Below are positions 7,910 through 16,648 of a stretch of DNA of 64,000 bases, in pieces. A model generated the notes under the pieces. The model made no database searches. It was not told the DNA's origin and saw nothing but the letters and a program-made list of their open reading frames with translations. The stretch comes from Reddybacter sp041277045 (GTDB lineage Bacteria > Pseudomonadota > Gammaproteobacteria > Pseudomonadales > Porticoccaceae). Within the stretch, counting starts at the first letter, position 1; each line of letters begins with the position of its first letter. The position numbers and the translations under genes are program-made. The stretch is taken from NCBI GenBank assembly GCA_041277045.1, contig JBGFSY010000001.1, positions 868,001 through 932,000 of the forward strand, given 5' to 3'.

Positions 7910-9553
7910 TTAAGCGCTAATACCACGCTCCTGAAAGTATTTTCCATATTTAATATCTTCACCCAGTATGTGGCCTTTTAGCCACTCCGTAAGGAAGACA
8001 ATGACGGCAATCATATTGACCTTTACGCCGTCTTCAATGTTTTTTATGGTTTCGGCTACATTGGCGAGTAGTGCCGTGTGTGCGCGTTTTTGCTTGCCGA
8101 ACTCAGGGTAGTCGTGGGCCTTCATCATTCGCTCTTCTTCGGCGAAATGGTGGGTGGTGAATTTGGCAAGGTCTTTTAGTGTTGGTAGTGCTTCTTCCTG
8201 CTTGGCACCATTTTTAACTTTGAGATGAATCTCATTGCAGTAGTCAAAAATCTTATTATGTTCGTCATCCATGTCCTCGACTAGCACACTCCACTGTGGC
8301 CCAAAGCGGAAGATGCCTTTCTCAGACATGTCAACCTGCTCGAGCTGGGCGTCTAATGTGTAATTGTTATACAGATGCTTTATGTCTTCTCCGCGAGACT
8401 GCAGCGTCACTATCTCGGCAAAGTTGGTTGTGGCGGAGGCCAGCATAATCTCATTGTCTGTAGCCATATCTTCAATAAAACTAATCATGTTAGTGGCCAT
8501 GGTGACAGAGGAACTTAGGTTTTCATTCATTTCATTAATGGCCAGGGAGCTTTCGTTGACATTAATGTTCATGGTGCTGATATCGTTAGTCGTGCCTTTG
8601 AGTGTGTCTGAAATACTTTCAGTTGCCAGGGACTGTTCTTCGGCGGCAGCGGCAATGGTTGAGACAACGTTGTTAACTTCACTAATCACCTGAGTGAGGC
8701 TTTGCATGGATTTGAGAGTTGTATCGACAGAAGACTGAATAATATCAATCTTATTTTTTATATCGGTATTGGCTAAGTTAGTTTGCGAGGCGAGTTCTTT
8801 AACCTCGCTAGCAACCACAGCAAAGCCTAGCCCAGCCTCGCCCGCGCGAGCCGCTTCAATGGTGGCATTGAGTGCGAGTAGTTTTGTCTGGTCTGATACC
8901 TCGCTGATGGTGTTGGTAACCTTGCTAATGTCATCGGCCGCAGACTTAAGTTGGTTAAATTGGCTGGTGGCTAACTCGGTATCAGTGACGGCTTTAGCCG
9001 TAATACTTCGCGCCATTTCAGTGTTTTTGGCGATTTCCTGGGCTGCTGATGTTAGTTCGGCAGTGGTGTTGGTAATAGTATCGACACTTTTTTGAGTCGT
9101 TGCAGCATTGTCGGCGATGGAGCTGACATTGACTGTGATTTCCTCAGCAGCAGCGGCGACAGATGTAAGTTTGTCTCTGGTATCTCTTGCGTCGGTGAGC
9201 TCAGAACTTATATCTTTGGTGGCGGCGGCAACGCCTTCACTGCATAGATTGCTGAGGGTGGCTGCGTCCTGGTTAAGTTCAGTGATCAGGGTTTTTGATT
9301 TGCCGATAGAGCCACCCATCAACTGGCGAATATTTTCAATCAGTACGCCAGCGGTGGACCCCGATAAGTTGTGTGGCCGACAAATATCACCGCTGGCCAG
9401 CTGCCGCAATAAATCGATATCCGTATTGCTAAAGTCTGGTGCGGCAATAGTTGCCGGAATCGGCCCTTCGTGTGCCGGTGAGCCTTCAGTTAATGGGTGG
9501 GTGCCGTTAGAGGCGGTGGGCGTAGAGGAATCTCTTTTGAATAAAAGTGCCAT
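7910..9553 (-). CDS. Soluble methyl-accepting chemotaxis protein with C-terminal bacteriohemerythrin domain
   Basis: This 547-residue protein has no transmembrane segment. Residues up to about 60 are low in complexity, followed by a coiled-coil MCP signalling domain whose hairpin tip reads DQTKLLALNATIEAARAGE near residue 220, the site that docks CheA and CheW. Residues from about 408 form a hemerythrin domain: DDEHNKIF, THHFAEEE, KRAHTALL and HILGED supply the histidines and acidic residues of a di-iron oxygen-binding centre. The natural reading is a cytoplasmic receptor that reports oxygen or redox state to the chemotaxis machinery, like DcrH-type sensors but without membrane anchoring. It is transcribed alone; no che genes lie nearby. 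Confidence 0.92.
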   Translation of the reverse strand: MALLFKRDSSTPTASNGTHPLTEGSPAHEGPIPATIAAPDFSNTDIDLLRQLASGDICRPHNLSGSTAGVLIENIRQLMGGSIGKSKTLITELNQDAATLSNLCSEGVAAATKDISSELTDARDTRDKLTSVAAAAEEITVNVSSIADNAATTQKSVDTITNTTAELTSAAQEIAKNTEMARSITAKAVTDTELATSQFNQLKSAADDISKVTNTISEVSDQTKLLALNATIEAARAGEAGLGFAVVASEVKELASQTNLANTDIKNKIDIIQSSVDTTLKSMQSLTQVISEVNNVVSTIAAAAEEQSLATESISDTLKGTTNDISTMNINVNESSLAINEMNENLSSSVTMATNMISFIEDMATDNEIMLASATTNFAEIVTLQSRGEDIKHLYNNYTLDAQLEQVDMSEKGIFRFGPQWSVLVEDMDDEHNKIFDYCNEIHLKVKNGAKQEEALPTLKDLAKFTTHHFAEEERMMKAHDYPEFGKQKRAHTALLANVAETIKNIEDGVKVNMIAVIVFLTEWLKGHILGEDIKYGKYFQERGISA

Positions 9554-9767
9554 GATGCTTCCCTGTCGTTGTAGTTATAATCCGTGTGTATAGCTGATAG
9601 TTATATATGTATTCTAAAATCTTGCTGTTGGGTTTATTTGTAAAAAGTTGAGACTCTTCTGGGCCGTAGTAAATATGCACGCAAATGTAAGTCTGCACAT
9701 ATTCTGAGGCTCTGGGTTTAATTATTGCGTGATGTTCATCGCAAAATATTAGTGATGTTGTCTTAAT

Positions 9768-9781
9768 TTGATATTTATCAT
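9768..9781. promoter_or_regulatory. Candidate FNR/Anr-type site in the 9554-9942 intergenic region
   Basis: TTGATATTTATCAT matches the FNR/Anr consensus TTGAT-N4-ATCAA at nine of ten half-site bases. It lies 215 bases before the chemoreceptor start and 162 bases before the Rieske oxygenase start, so it could serve either gene. An oxygen-linked regulator would suit both products. The rest of this 389-base gap is AT-rich with no gene that I can support. Confidence 0.35.
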
Positions 9782-9942
9782 GGAATTAATCCCCCTGTTT
9801 TCATGAGGTTTAAATGGGTTGCTACTTACGATTCGTCTCTGTTACTACCTAGTCAAGATCAAGTGCTCTTGCTAGCCAATATGCTAAAAATGTGGCAGGT
9901 GGCAACTCTCTAGCGCGAGTCAATAATTATAAGGAGCGAAAA

Positions 9943-11115
9943 ATGGATCACACAACACAGGTAGCTCGTATTAAAAAGGCTTATGAATATATTGATAGTG
10001 GCCAGACTGCTACTACCCCGGGCGTAAAGCGCGCCCCCGTGGCGGCCTATACTGACAGCCAGTGGCTGGATCGTGAGCTGGCCAGTATTTTTAAGAATTA
10101 TCCCCTGTTTATGGGTTTGTCCTGTGTCATTGCCAAGCCTGGTGATTACCAGACCATGGAACACGGCACATTGCCAATATTGTTGGTGCGTGGTGATGAC
10201 AGTGTGGCAAGAGCCTTTGTGAATATGTGCAGCCATCGGGGCGCTCCGGTTGCTCATGGTTGTGGTCGCGCCGCCGGTTTTACCTGTCGATATCACGCCT
10301 GGACTTATGACCGCGCTGGCGATTTAAAAGTTATCCCTGATCAGCGTAATTTCCCCGGTGTCGAGCTGCAGGGTAACGGGCTTATCCCCCTACCGTTGGT
10401 GGAAAGACACGGCATGATCTGGGTGCAGCCAGACCCGCAAGCTGAAATCAATCTCGATCAGCATCTTGTTAGTCTGCAAGACGAACTGGCGGGTTACGAC
10501 CTGCAAAATTATGAGCACTATCAGGGCCGGGTTTTGCACCGGGATATTAATTGGAAGATGCCAATTGATACTTTTTTAGAGCCCTACCATTTTGCCTCGC
10601 TGCATAAGGATACCGTTGGGCCAATTTTTTTCGGCAATCTCTGCCTGTTCGAAGGCCACGGCTTACATCACTGGATGTCAGCCGTACGTAAAAGTATTGA
10701 AAGCCTGAGAGATAAGCCTGAGGCGGAGTGGGACTTTATTAAACACACCGCCATTTCTTATCAACTTTTCCCCAACACCATTTTTACCATGCAGGCCGAC
10801 CACGTTGAAACCTGGCGGATTTTCCCGGTCGATAATAGTGTTGATCGCTGTGTGATTTACTTTGACTGCTACGTGCCGGAGCCGGTGACTACCGACAAGG
10901 CAAAAAAATATTGGGACAAAAATATTGACCTGGCCCTTCGCACTGTCGATGGTGAAGATATTGTGATCCAGCAGGAAATGGAGAGAAACTATCTTTCCGG
11001 TGCCATGAAGGAAATTCTTATTGGCCAGAATGAACCGGCCCTTGCCCACTTCCATCAATCCCTTGAGCGGGCGATGGCTAGTGAATTGAAGAAAAGCCTA
11101 CCGAGTGGGAAGTGA
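9943..11115 (+). CDS. Rieske 2Fe-2S aromatic ring-hydroxylating oxygenase, alpha subunit
   Basis: This 390-residue protein has a Rieske domain with ligands C96, H98, C115 and H118 (CSHRG then CRYHAW) and a catalytic domain with the mononuclear iron motif DTFLEPYHFASLH near residues 208-221. It is the oxygenase component of a multicomponent system that hydroxylates an aromatic or other hydrophobic substrate using electrons from a reductase; no ferredoxin or reductase gene is adjacent. The start is the ATG at 9943, seven bases after AAGGAG; an upstream in-frame start at 9892 lacks a site. The substrate cannot be read from the sequence. A small Cys-rich gene follows after 18 bases. Confidence 0.92.
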   Translation: MDHTTQVARIKKAYEYIDSGQTATTPGVKRAPVAAYTDSQWLDRELASIFKNYPLFMGLSCVIAKPGDYQTMEHGTLPILLVRGDDSVARAFVNMCSHRGAPVAHGCGRAAGFTCRYHAWTYDRAGDLKVIPDQRNFPGVELQGNGLIPLPLVERHGMIWVQPDPQAEINLDQHLVSLQDELAGYDLQNYEHYQGRVLHRDINWKMPIDTFLEPYHFASLHKDTVGPIFFGNLCLFEGHGLHHWMSAVRKSIESLRDKPEAEWDFIKHTAISYQLFPNTIFTMQADHVETWRIFPVDNSVDRCVIYFDCYVPEPVTTDKAKKYWDKNIDLALRTVDGEDIVIQQEMERNYLSGAMKEILIGQNEPALAHFHQSLERAMASELKKSLPSGK

Positions 11116-11133
11116 ATTTACGGTAGATAAACT

Positions 11134-11352
11134 ATGACTGACATCGTTTTAGAATCGACTATTAGTTGCCCTGGCTGCGGTCACCGCAAAACTGAAATCA
11201 TGGCCACCAATGCCTGCCAGTGGTTCTACGAGTGCGAGGCTTGTCACCAGCTCCTTTCGCCTCTGCCCGGCGATTGCTGTGTTTTTTGTTCTTACGCCAA
11301 CGTGAAGTGCCCGCCGATACAGCAGGGCGATAGCTGCTGCGATAGCCCTTAA
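11134..11352 (+). CDS. Small cysteine-rich conserved protein with GDCCVFCSY motif
   Basis: This 72-residue protein has a CPGC near residue 12, a CEAC near residue 34, then GDCCVFCSYANVKCPP, and ends in DSCCDS. The paired CxxC motifs suggest one or two bound metal ions, and the GDCC-x2-CSY-x3-CPP signature is one I recognise from small conserved hypothetical proteins, some of which sit near metal-handling genes. It begins 18 bases after the Rieske oxygenase stop, so it is probably cotranscribed. It could help with iron or zinc supply or act as a metal-binding accessory; this is inference. No function is established. Confidence 0.7.
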   Translation: MTDIVLESTISCPGCGHRKTEIMATNACQWFYECEACHQLLSPLPGDCCVFCSYANVKCPPIQQGDSCCDSP

Positions 11353-11512
11353 ATATCTATTTAATCAAGTCGCAATAGGCACCTCTTGTACACCAAGCGG
11401 CAACTGCTACACTCAAGACTCAACAAATTAAAATGCCCTAGCTACTGCTGGGAGCGTCAATTTTTAGCATTCGTTTGGCTTTGCTCAAACTAGTATTACG
11501 GGAAGCTTTGGT

Positions 11513-12442
11513 ATGAATTTAGAAGGTAAATCAGCCATCGTCACTGGCGGTGGTCGAGGCATTGGGCGTGAAATTGCGTTAGTGCTAGCCCAGCAGGGTG
11601 CGCGGGTAGTCGTTGCCGACCCCGGTGCAGATCGCGGCGGCAGAGGTGGTGAAGATGCTCCCGCCAATCATGTTGTCACTGAAATTGAAGCGGCAGGTGG
11701 GCAGGCCGTTTCTGTCCTCGCCCCGGTCGATGACTACGAGGCGGCGGCCGGCATTATCGGCACCTGTGTCGACGCCTTTGGCTCGGTCGACATGGTGGTT
11801 AACTGTGCGGGCGTGTTGCGCGAGCGCATGATCTGGAACTTGAGTGAAGATGACTGGGACACCGTGATCCGTGTGCATCTCAAAGGCCACTACAATATGT
11901 GCCATCACGCTGCTAAGGTGATGCGCGGTCAGCGCTTTGGGCGCATCGTCAACTTTGCCTCCGACGCCTGGCGCGGCAGTGTCGGGCAGTCCAACTATGC
12001 AGCGGCCAAGGGTGGCATTGTCAGCTTTACCCGCTCACTGGCGCGGGAGCTGGGCCGCTACGGTGTTACCGCCAATGCCATTTGCCCTATTGCCGCGACC
12101 CGCATGACCCTCGATCAGGGTGTGATTGACGGCATGAAAAAACGTCTCGATGCCGGTTTAATTACCCAGGATCGCTACGATTCACTCATGGCAATGCCGG
12201 GGCCAGAGTATGTCGCGCCCATGGTTGCCTATCTTGGCACCGATGCCGCCGCGGATGTTAACGGCCAAATCTTCCACGTCGAGCGCGGTCGGGTATCAGT
12301 TTATTGCGAGCCGGTGGAAGAAAAAATGTTATTGAAAACTGACAATGAGGGGCAATTTACCGTTGAAGATTTAATCGACTCCGTACCGGGCTCGTTGATG
12401 GTCGGCCGACCCAATCCGGCACCGGCTGAGCAGGAGGGCTAA
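11513..12442 (+). CDS. SDR family NAD(P)-dependent oxidoreductase
   Basis: A classical short-chain dehydrogenase: the coenzyme motif TGGGRGIG is near residues 12-19, NCAG near residue 97, and the catalytic Ser and Tyr-x3-Lys are in FASDAWRG and YAAAKGG (about 150-167). At 309 residues it is longer than the usual 250 because of an insertion after the second strand (DRGGRGGEDAPA) and a C-terminal extension past residue 255. This form resembles the 3-hydroxyacyl-CoA dehydrogenase part of peroxisomal-type multifunctional enzymes. GGAAG precedes the ATG. It is followed by the epimerase-like reductase after 36 bases; together with the Rieske gene it suggests a catabolic cluster. Confidence 0.88.
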   Translation: MNLEGKSAIVTGGGRGIGREIALVLAQQGARVVVADPGADRGGRGGEDAPANHVVTEIEAAGGQAVSVLAPVDDYEAAAGIIGTCVDAFGSVDMVVNCAGVLRERMIWNLSEDDWDTVIRVHLKGHYNMCHHAAKVMRGQRFGRIVNFASDAWRGSVGQSNYAAAKGGIVSFTRSLARELGRYGVTANAICPIAATRMTLDQGVIDGMKKRLDAGLITQDRYDSLMAMPGPEYVAPMVAYLGTDAAADVNGQIFHVERGRVSVYCEPVEEKMLLKTDNEGQFTVEDLIDSVPGSLMVGRPNPAPAEQEG

Positions 12443-12478
12443 ACTGTTTTGCAGATACCAGATAACGAGGGACGGAAA

Positions 12479-13528
12479 GTGTCGTCTGAATCCACGGTCT
12501 GTGTTACCGGCGCTTCGGGTTTTATTGCTGGGCAAACCATTCGCGAATTACTGATCTGTGGTTTTAAAGTCAGAGGCACGGTGAGGGGTGAGGTTGACGA
12601 CAGTCAATACGCCTATCTAAAACAGCTGCCCGGTGCCACCGAAAGGCTGGAGCTAGTGTCGGGCGACCTCACCCGGCCCGGTTCATTCGACACCGCCATC
12701 GCTGGCTGTGATTATGTGATTCACGCCGCCAGCCCCTATTTACTCGAGACTAAAAACCCGCTACAGGAAATGGTCGACCCTGCCGTTAATGGTACCCTCG
12801 ATGTACTGCGGGCCTGTGCCAATACCCCTGGTATTAATCGGGTGGTGTTGACCTCGTCCCTCGCGGCGATAACTGACGAGCCCGATGATCAGTACGTTTT
12901 TACCGAAGCCGACTGGAACAGCAAATCCTCCCTCTCCCGCAATCCCTATTTTTATTCAAAGGCATTGGCCGAACAGGCCGCCTGGAGCTTTATGCGCGAG
13001 CAAACACGGGGCTTTGATTTAGTGGTCTTAAACCCCTGCATGGTGATTGGTGAGGCCATCGGTCCCGGTTTGAACAGTAGTAATCAGGTGATTCGTGACC
13101 TGCTCAGTGGCACTTACCCTGGCGTGATGGCACTGAATTTCTGCATGGTCGATGTTTGCGACGTGGCTCGCGCTCATGTGCTGGCGCTGGATAAAGACGA
13201 TGCTGAAGGCCGCTATATTTGTTTTAGTGAAGCCATGACCATGGGCGAGATTGTCGATTTTCTACGGCAGGCGGGTTACAGCAATTACCGTTTGCCCCGT
13301 CGTGATATGAGCGCCGGCTGGATTAGTGGCATGGTAAAACTGCTCTCCTATACCCAGCCCAGTGGCGCGGGTGATTTCATTCGTTCTCACCTTGGCAAAA
13401 CCATGCGTATTAGTAATGCAAAAATTTGTGCCGAGTTGGGTGTGGAGTTTCGCCCGGTGCGCGAGACTTTGGTCGATGCGGTAGAAGACTTGATTCGACA
13501 GGGGCATTTGCAAAAGAACGGGGGTTAA
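12479..13528 (+). CDS. NAD-dependent epimerase/dihydroflavonol-4-reductase-like oxidoreductase
   Basis: This extended SDR of 349 residues starts with the Rossmann motif VTGASGFIAG and has the active-site YFYSKALAE (Tyr-x3-Lys) and the NPCMVIG strand seen in dihydroflavonol reductase and 3-beta-hydroxysteroid dehydrogenase relatives. It probably reduces or oxidises a carbonyl/alcohol on a hydrophobic substrate with NAD(P). The start is taken as the GTG at 12479 after GAGGGACGG; a TTG at 12449 is in frame but would give an unconserved tail. It is the last gene of the catabolic cluster. Confidence 0.85.
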   Translation: MSSESTVCVTGASGFIAGQTIRELLICGFKVRGTVRGEVDDSQYAYLKQLPGATERLELVSGDLTRPGSFDTAIAGCDYVIHAASPYLLETKNPLQEMVDPAVNGTLDVLRACANTPGINRVVLTSSLAAITDEPDDQYVFTEADWNSKSSLSRNPYFYSKALAEQAAWSFMREQTRGFDLVVLNPCMVIGEAIGPGLNSSNQVIRDLLSGTYPGVMALNFCMVDVCDVARAHVLALDKDDAEGRYICFSEAMTMGEIVDFLRQAGYSNYRLPRRDMSAGWISGMVKLLSYTQPSGAGDFIRSHLGKTMRISNAKICAELGVEFRPVRETLVDAVEDLIRQGHLQKNGG

Positions 13529-13703
13529 TCAGGGTATCGCCACATGATGCTTAGTTGGCGGCCTATGCATTTAAAGGCTTCACAACTTGCCGGCATACAG
13601 CTGGCTTCTTTAAAAGCTCTACTTCTTCAGAACGCCGATTCTTTCCCGACTAGGTAGGCGTAATAAAGGCTGCAGCCTGTAAGTGCCAGCCCGGCTGGTG
13701 TTT

Positions 13704-14294
13704 CTATAAGCAATGCAGTGTAGACATTACTTTCTTAATACTGTGCAAATAAAGATCGCCTTCAATGGCTTCAACTTTAGCCTTTAATGACTCGACGGTC
13801 TCCCCAGTGCTTAGCTCAATTTTTTGTTGCGACACTATCGGGCCTTCGTCATATTTTTCATTTATTAACTGGACTGTTGCTCCAGACTCGCGATCTCCTG
13901 ATGTTAGAACGGCTTCATGGACTCTGTTGCCATATAAACCCTTCCCCCCGTGTCGCGGAAGCAGTGACGGGTGGATGTTGAGTATTTTATTGGAATACGC
14001 CGATAACATTGTCGGGCCAATTTTTTTCATGTATCCCGAGAGGATCACTAAGTCTGTTTTTGCGTCTAGCAGTGCGCTGCAGATGGCCTTATCTTTTTTT
14101 TCTGCATTAGGGTGTGTTTTTCCACTGAGGTAATGAATTTCAATTTTATTCTCTTTGCACCACGTATATATTTCAGAATCCAGGTTGTTCGTAATAACTA
14201 TTCCAATGTCAGCAGCCAGCCGTTTTTCATGTATCGCTTTTATTAGGTGTTTGGCAGCAGAGCCACCATGTGAAGCAAGGAAGCTGATTTTCAT
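13704..14294 (-). CDS. PurN-like phosphoribosylglycinamide formyltransferase family protein
   Basis: This 196-residue product has the formyltransferase fold with the catalytic triad Asn-His-Asp in NIHPSLLP and KYDEGPIV, plus a HGGKGLYGNRVHEAVL segment. That GGKGxYG form, as far as I recall, is typical of PurN from Bacteroidota and others rather than the KFPGLHTH form of enteric PurN. The gene is not next to purM, its usual partner, and it is AT-richer than its neighbours. It may be an acquired GAR transformylase or a formyltransferase for another amino-group substrate. Its strand is opposite to the catabolic cluster. Confidence 0.75.
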   Translation of the reverse strand: MKISFLASHGGSAAKHLIKAIHEKRLAADIGIVITNNLDSEIYTWCKENKIEIHYLSGKTHPNAEKKDKAICSALLDAKTDLVILSGYMKKIGPTMLSAYSNKILNIHPSLLPRHGGKGLYGNRVHEAVLTSGDRESGATVQLINEKYDEGPIVSQQKIELSTGETVESLKAKVEAIEGDLYLHSIKKVMSTLHCL

Positions 14295-14476
14295 AATGAT
14301 CTACCTTGCATAAGGGTAATGGTGAATAAATAGAAGCATTTTTCCATTTGACATGAAATTAATAAGTAAAATATGGGGTTTAAAGTTGCAGTTCTTTTTG
14401 CTGGCAGGTCGACATTGAAAATGTCGGTTTTCGACGCTTAATGCAAGAGTCTGCGCTATCCGCTCATTAAAGTTAT

Positions 14477-15151
14477 TTATTTCTCGAGGTCAATTCTCCC
14501 GGCGCCGATTTTCAATAGTTTGCCAAGCTCAAGTTTAAGTGCATCACCCACTTGTAAAGGGCCAACACCCTCAGGTGTGCCGGTGAGTACAACGTCGCCG
14601 GGCTGTAGTGAAAAAAATTGACTGATGTAAGTAATTAATGGCAGCACCGGGGTGAGCATTTTCCGAGTATTGCCACTCTGCTTCAGCACATTGTTTTGCC
14701 AGAGTTTAATATCGACATCTTGCAGGTCTTCAACTTCTTCGGCTTTAACAAAGGGCGATATTGGGCAGGCGCCGTCCCAACCTTTGGCTTTCTCCCAGGG
14801 TTGACCGGCTTCTTTTAATTGTTTTTGCAGATCGCGCAGGGTGAGGTCGAGGGCGATGCCGACGCCGGCGATGGCATCAATAACGTCGTCTTCTTTGCAG
14901 TTTTTCAGCGGTTGGCCAATCAACAGGGCCATTTCACTTTCAAAATGGCAGGCACCGCGCCCCTCGGGTATGTGTATCGGTTCTGCTATCGCTGTTAAGG
15001 CCGTGGCGGGTTTAATAAATAGTAGTGGCTCGCCGATGTTTTTACTGTTCATTTCGGCGACGTGAGCGGCGTAGTTAAGGCCCACGCAAACCACCTTGCC
15101 GGGGAGCAGGTCGCAGGGGCTATTGTCGATAAATTGATGTTGGTAGCTCAT
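14477..15151 (-). CDS. Fumarylacetoacetate hydrolase (FAH) family protein
   Basis: The 224-residue product is a single FAH fold of the YcgM/FAHD1 type. It shows VCVGLNYAAH at the N-terminus, FESEMALLIG with the metal-binding glutamates, and the C-terminal GDVVLTGTPEGVGPLQVGD. Family members cleave or decarboxylate acylpyruvates or oxaloacetate in the presence of a divalent metal. The gene starts 20 bases after the flavoprotein stop codon, so the two form an operon. This points to a shared 2-oxoacid role, but the exact substrate is open. Confidence 0.88.
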   Translation of the reverse strand: MSYQHQFIDNSPCDLLPGKVVCVGLNYAAHVAEMNSKNIGEPLLFIKPATALTAIAEPIHIPEGRGACHFESEMALLIGQPLKNCKEDDVIDAIAGVGIALDLTLRDLQKQLKEAGQPWEKAKGWDGACPISPFVKAEEVEDLQDVDIKLWQNNVLKQSGNTRKMLTPVLPLITYISQFFSLQPGDVVLTGTPEGVGPLQVGDALKLELGKLLKIGAGRIDLEK

Positions 15152-15171
15152 TGTTTTGGCGCCCGTTTTAA

Positions 15172-16557
15172 TTAGATTAACTTGCCGGGGTTGAGTATCC
15201 CTTTCGGGTCAAACAAGCTTTTCATTTGTTGCATTAGCTCGATTTCTGTTTCGCTGCGGGTGTAGCTCAAATAAGGTTTTTTCAACAGACCGATGCCGTG
15301 TTCGGCAGAGACGCTGCCATTAAAGGCCTGTACCAGCTCGGAGACTTCGACACTGACGCTGCTGCACTGTTGGTTGAACTCTTCAACACTCAGCTCATCG
15401 GGTTTAAGAATATTTAAATGCAGATTGCCGTCGCCGATATGTCCGTACCAGACCACTTCAAAGTCGGGGTAGCGCTGGCTGGCGAGATCATCGACGGCGC
15501 GAATAAAGTCGGGCATTTGTGAGACTTGCACAGAGATGTCGTTTTTGTAGGGCTTGGCAAAGGACAGGGTTTCGGAGATATCTTCGCGCAACCGCCAGAG
15601 GTTTTTCGCCTGGGTCTGGTTTTGGCTAACTACGCCGTCGAGTACCCAGCCCGCTTCTACGCAGTCTTCAAATAGCGCCATCGCCGTATCGAGAACCTCG
15701 GGTGTGCTTTGCTCAAATTCAAGCAGTGCGTAATAGGGTGTTCGCTGCTCAAAGGGTGCGGTTAGCGGTTGGTGAGCTAGTACTTTTTCCAGAGCGATGT
15801 CGGAGAAAAACTCAAAGGCGTTGAGGGTTAAGGCGCCGCTGTAGGTTTTCAACACATCCATAATGGCCGGGAAGTCGTTGACCCCCAGTACTAACACCGC
15901 AGGGTCTTTCGGCGGCGGTGCTAGGCGCATGGTCGCTTCGCAAATAATACCCAGCGTGCCCTCAGAGCCAATAAACAAATGGCGGAAGTCGTAGCCGGTA
16001 TTGTTTTTAATCAGCCCGCGATTGAGCTCGAGAATATCGCCATTGCCAGTCACCACTTTAAGGCCCAGCACCCAGTCGCGCGTCATGCCGTAACGGATCA
16101 CATTAATGCCGCCGGCATTGGTGGCGATATTGCCGCCGATTTGGCTGGAGCCCGCCGAGGCGAAATCCACCGGATAAAATAGGCCTTGTTCCTCCGCGTA
16201 TTCCTGCAATTGTTGAGTGATGATGCCGGCCTGACAGGTGAGGCTGCGGTCGACGGCATTAAAGTAGAGCACCTTATTCATGCGGTCGAGGGCCAGCACC
16301 AGCTCACCAGCTTTCGCCACCGCACCACCACTTAAACCGGTGCGCCCGCCCGAGGGCACAATGGCCAGGTCTTCACTGGCCGCCAGTCGCACAATGGCCT
16401 GTACCTCGTCGATGCTGCCCGGCAGTACGATCGCACAGGGTGCTGCCGTCCATACCGTCGTGCGGTCGAGGCCGTAGTGTTGCAGGCTGTCGGCGTCGGT
16501 GAGAACCCGACTTGCGCCGACAATGGCCTGGAGTTTTTGCAGGGTTTGCTGATTCAT
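15172..16557 (-). CDS. FAD-linked D-2-hydroxyacid dehydrogenase, probably D-2-hydroxyglutarate dehydrogenase
   Basis: A GlcD-type flavoprotein of 461 residues: the FAD-binding PP-loop region IVPSGGRTGLSGGAV is near residue 68, the GGNIATNAGGINVIRYG loop is near 140, and the C-terminal cap carries the WYGHIGDGNLHLN and EHGIGLLKK metal and substrate motifs. It oxidises a D-2-hydroxyacid and passes electrons to a carrier or quinone. It is transcribed divergently from serA with a 91-base gap. In Pseudomonas, D-2-hydroxyglutarate dehydrogenase is coupled to SerA because SerA reduces 2-oxoglutarate to D-2-hydroxyglutarate, so that substrate is the best guess. D-lactate is the alternative. Confidence 0.85.
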   Translation of the reverse strand: MNQQTLQKLQAIVGASRVLTDADSLQHYGLDRTTVWTAAPCAIVLPGSIDEVQAIVRLAASEDLAIVPSGGRTGLSGGAVAKAGELVLALDRMNKVLYFNAVDRSLTCQAGIITQQLQEYAEEQGLFYPVDFASAGSSQIGGNIATNAGGINVIRYGMTRDWVLGLKVVTGNGDILELNRGLIKNNTGYDFRHLFIGSEGTLGIICEATMRLAPPPKDPAVLVLGVNDFPAIMDVLKTYSGALTLNAFEFFSDIALEKVLAHQPLTAPFEQRTPYYALLEFEQSTPEVLDTAMALFEDCVEAGWVLDGVVSQNQTQAKNLWRLREDISETLSFAKPYKNDISVQVSQMPDFIRAVDDLASQRYPDFEVVWYGHIGDGNLHLNILKPDELSVEEFNQQCSSVSVEVSELVQAFNGSVSAEHGIGLLKKPYLSYTRSETEIELMQQMKSLFDPKGILNPGKLI

Positions 16558-16648
16558 GGGGCTGGGCTCTTTAGCATTGATCGAGGGCGGTAACAGAGCC
16601 CGTCATGTTACCATGGCGACCCGTTTTTTGGCCTTAAGAGGTATTGTT

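Noticed and set aside
9108..9593. Long plus-strand frames opposite the chemoreceptor gene
   Set aside because: They are Ser/Ala/Val-rich reflections of the coiled-coil coding strand and have no ribosome-binding site.
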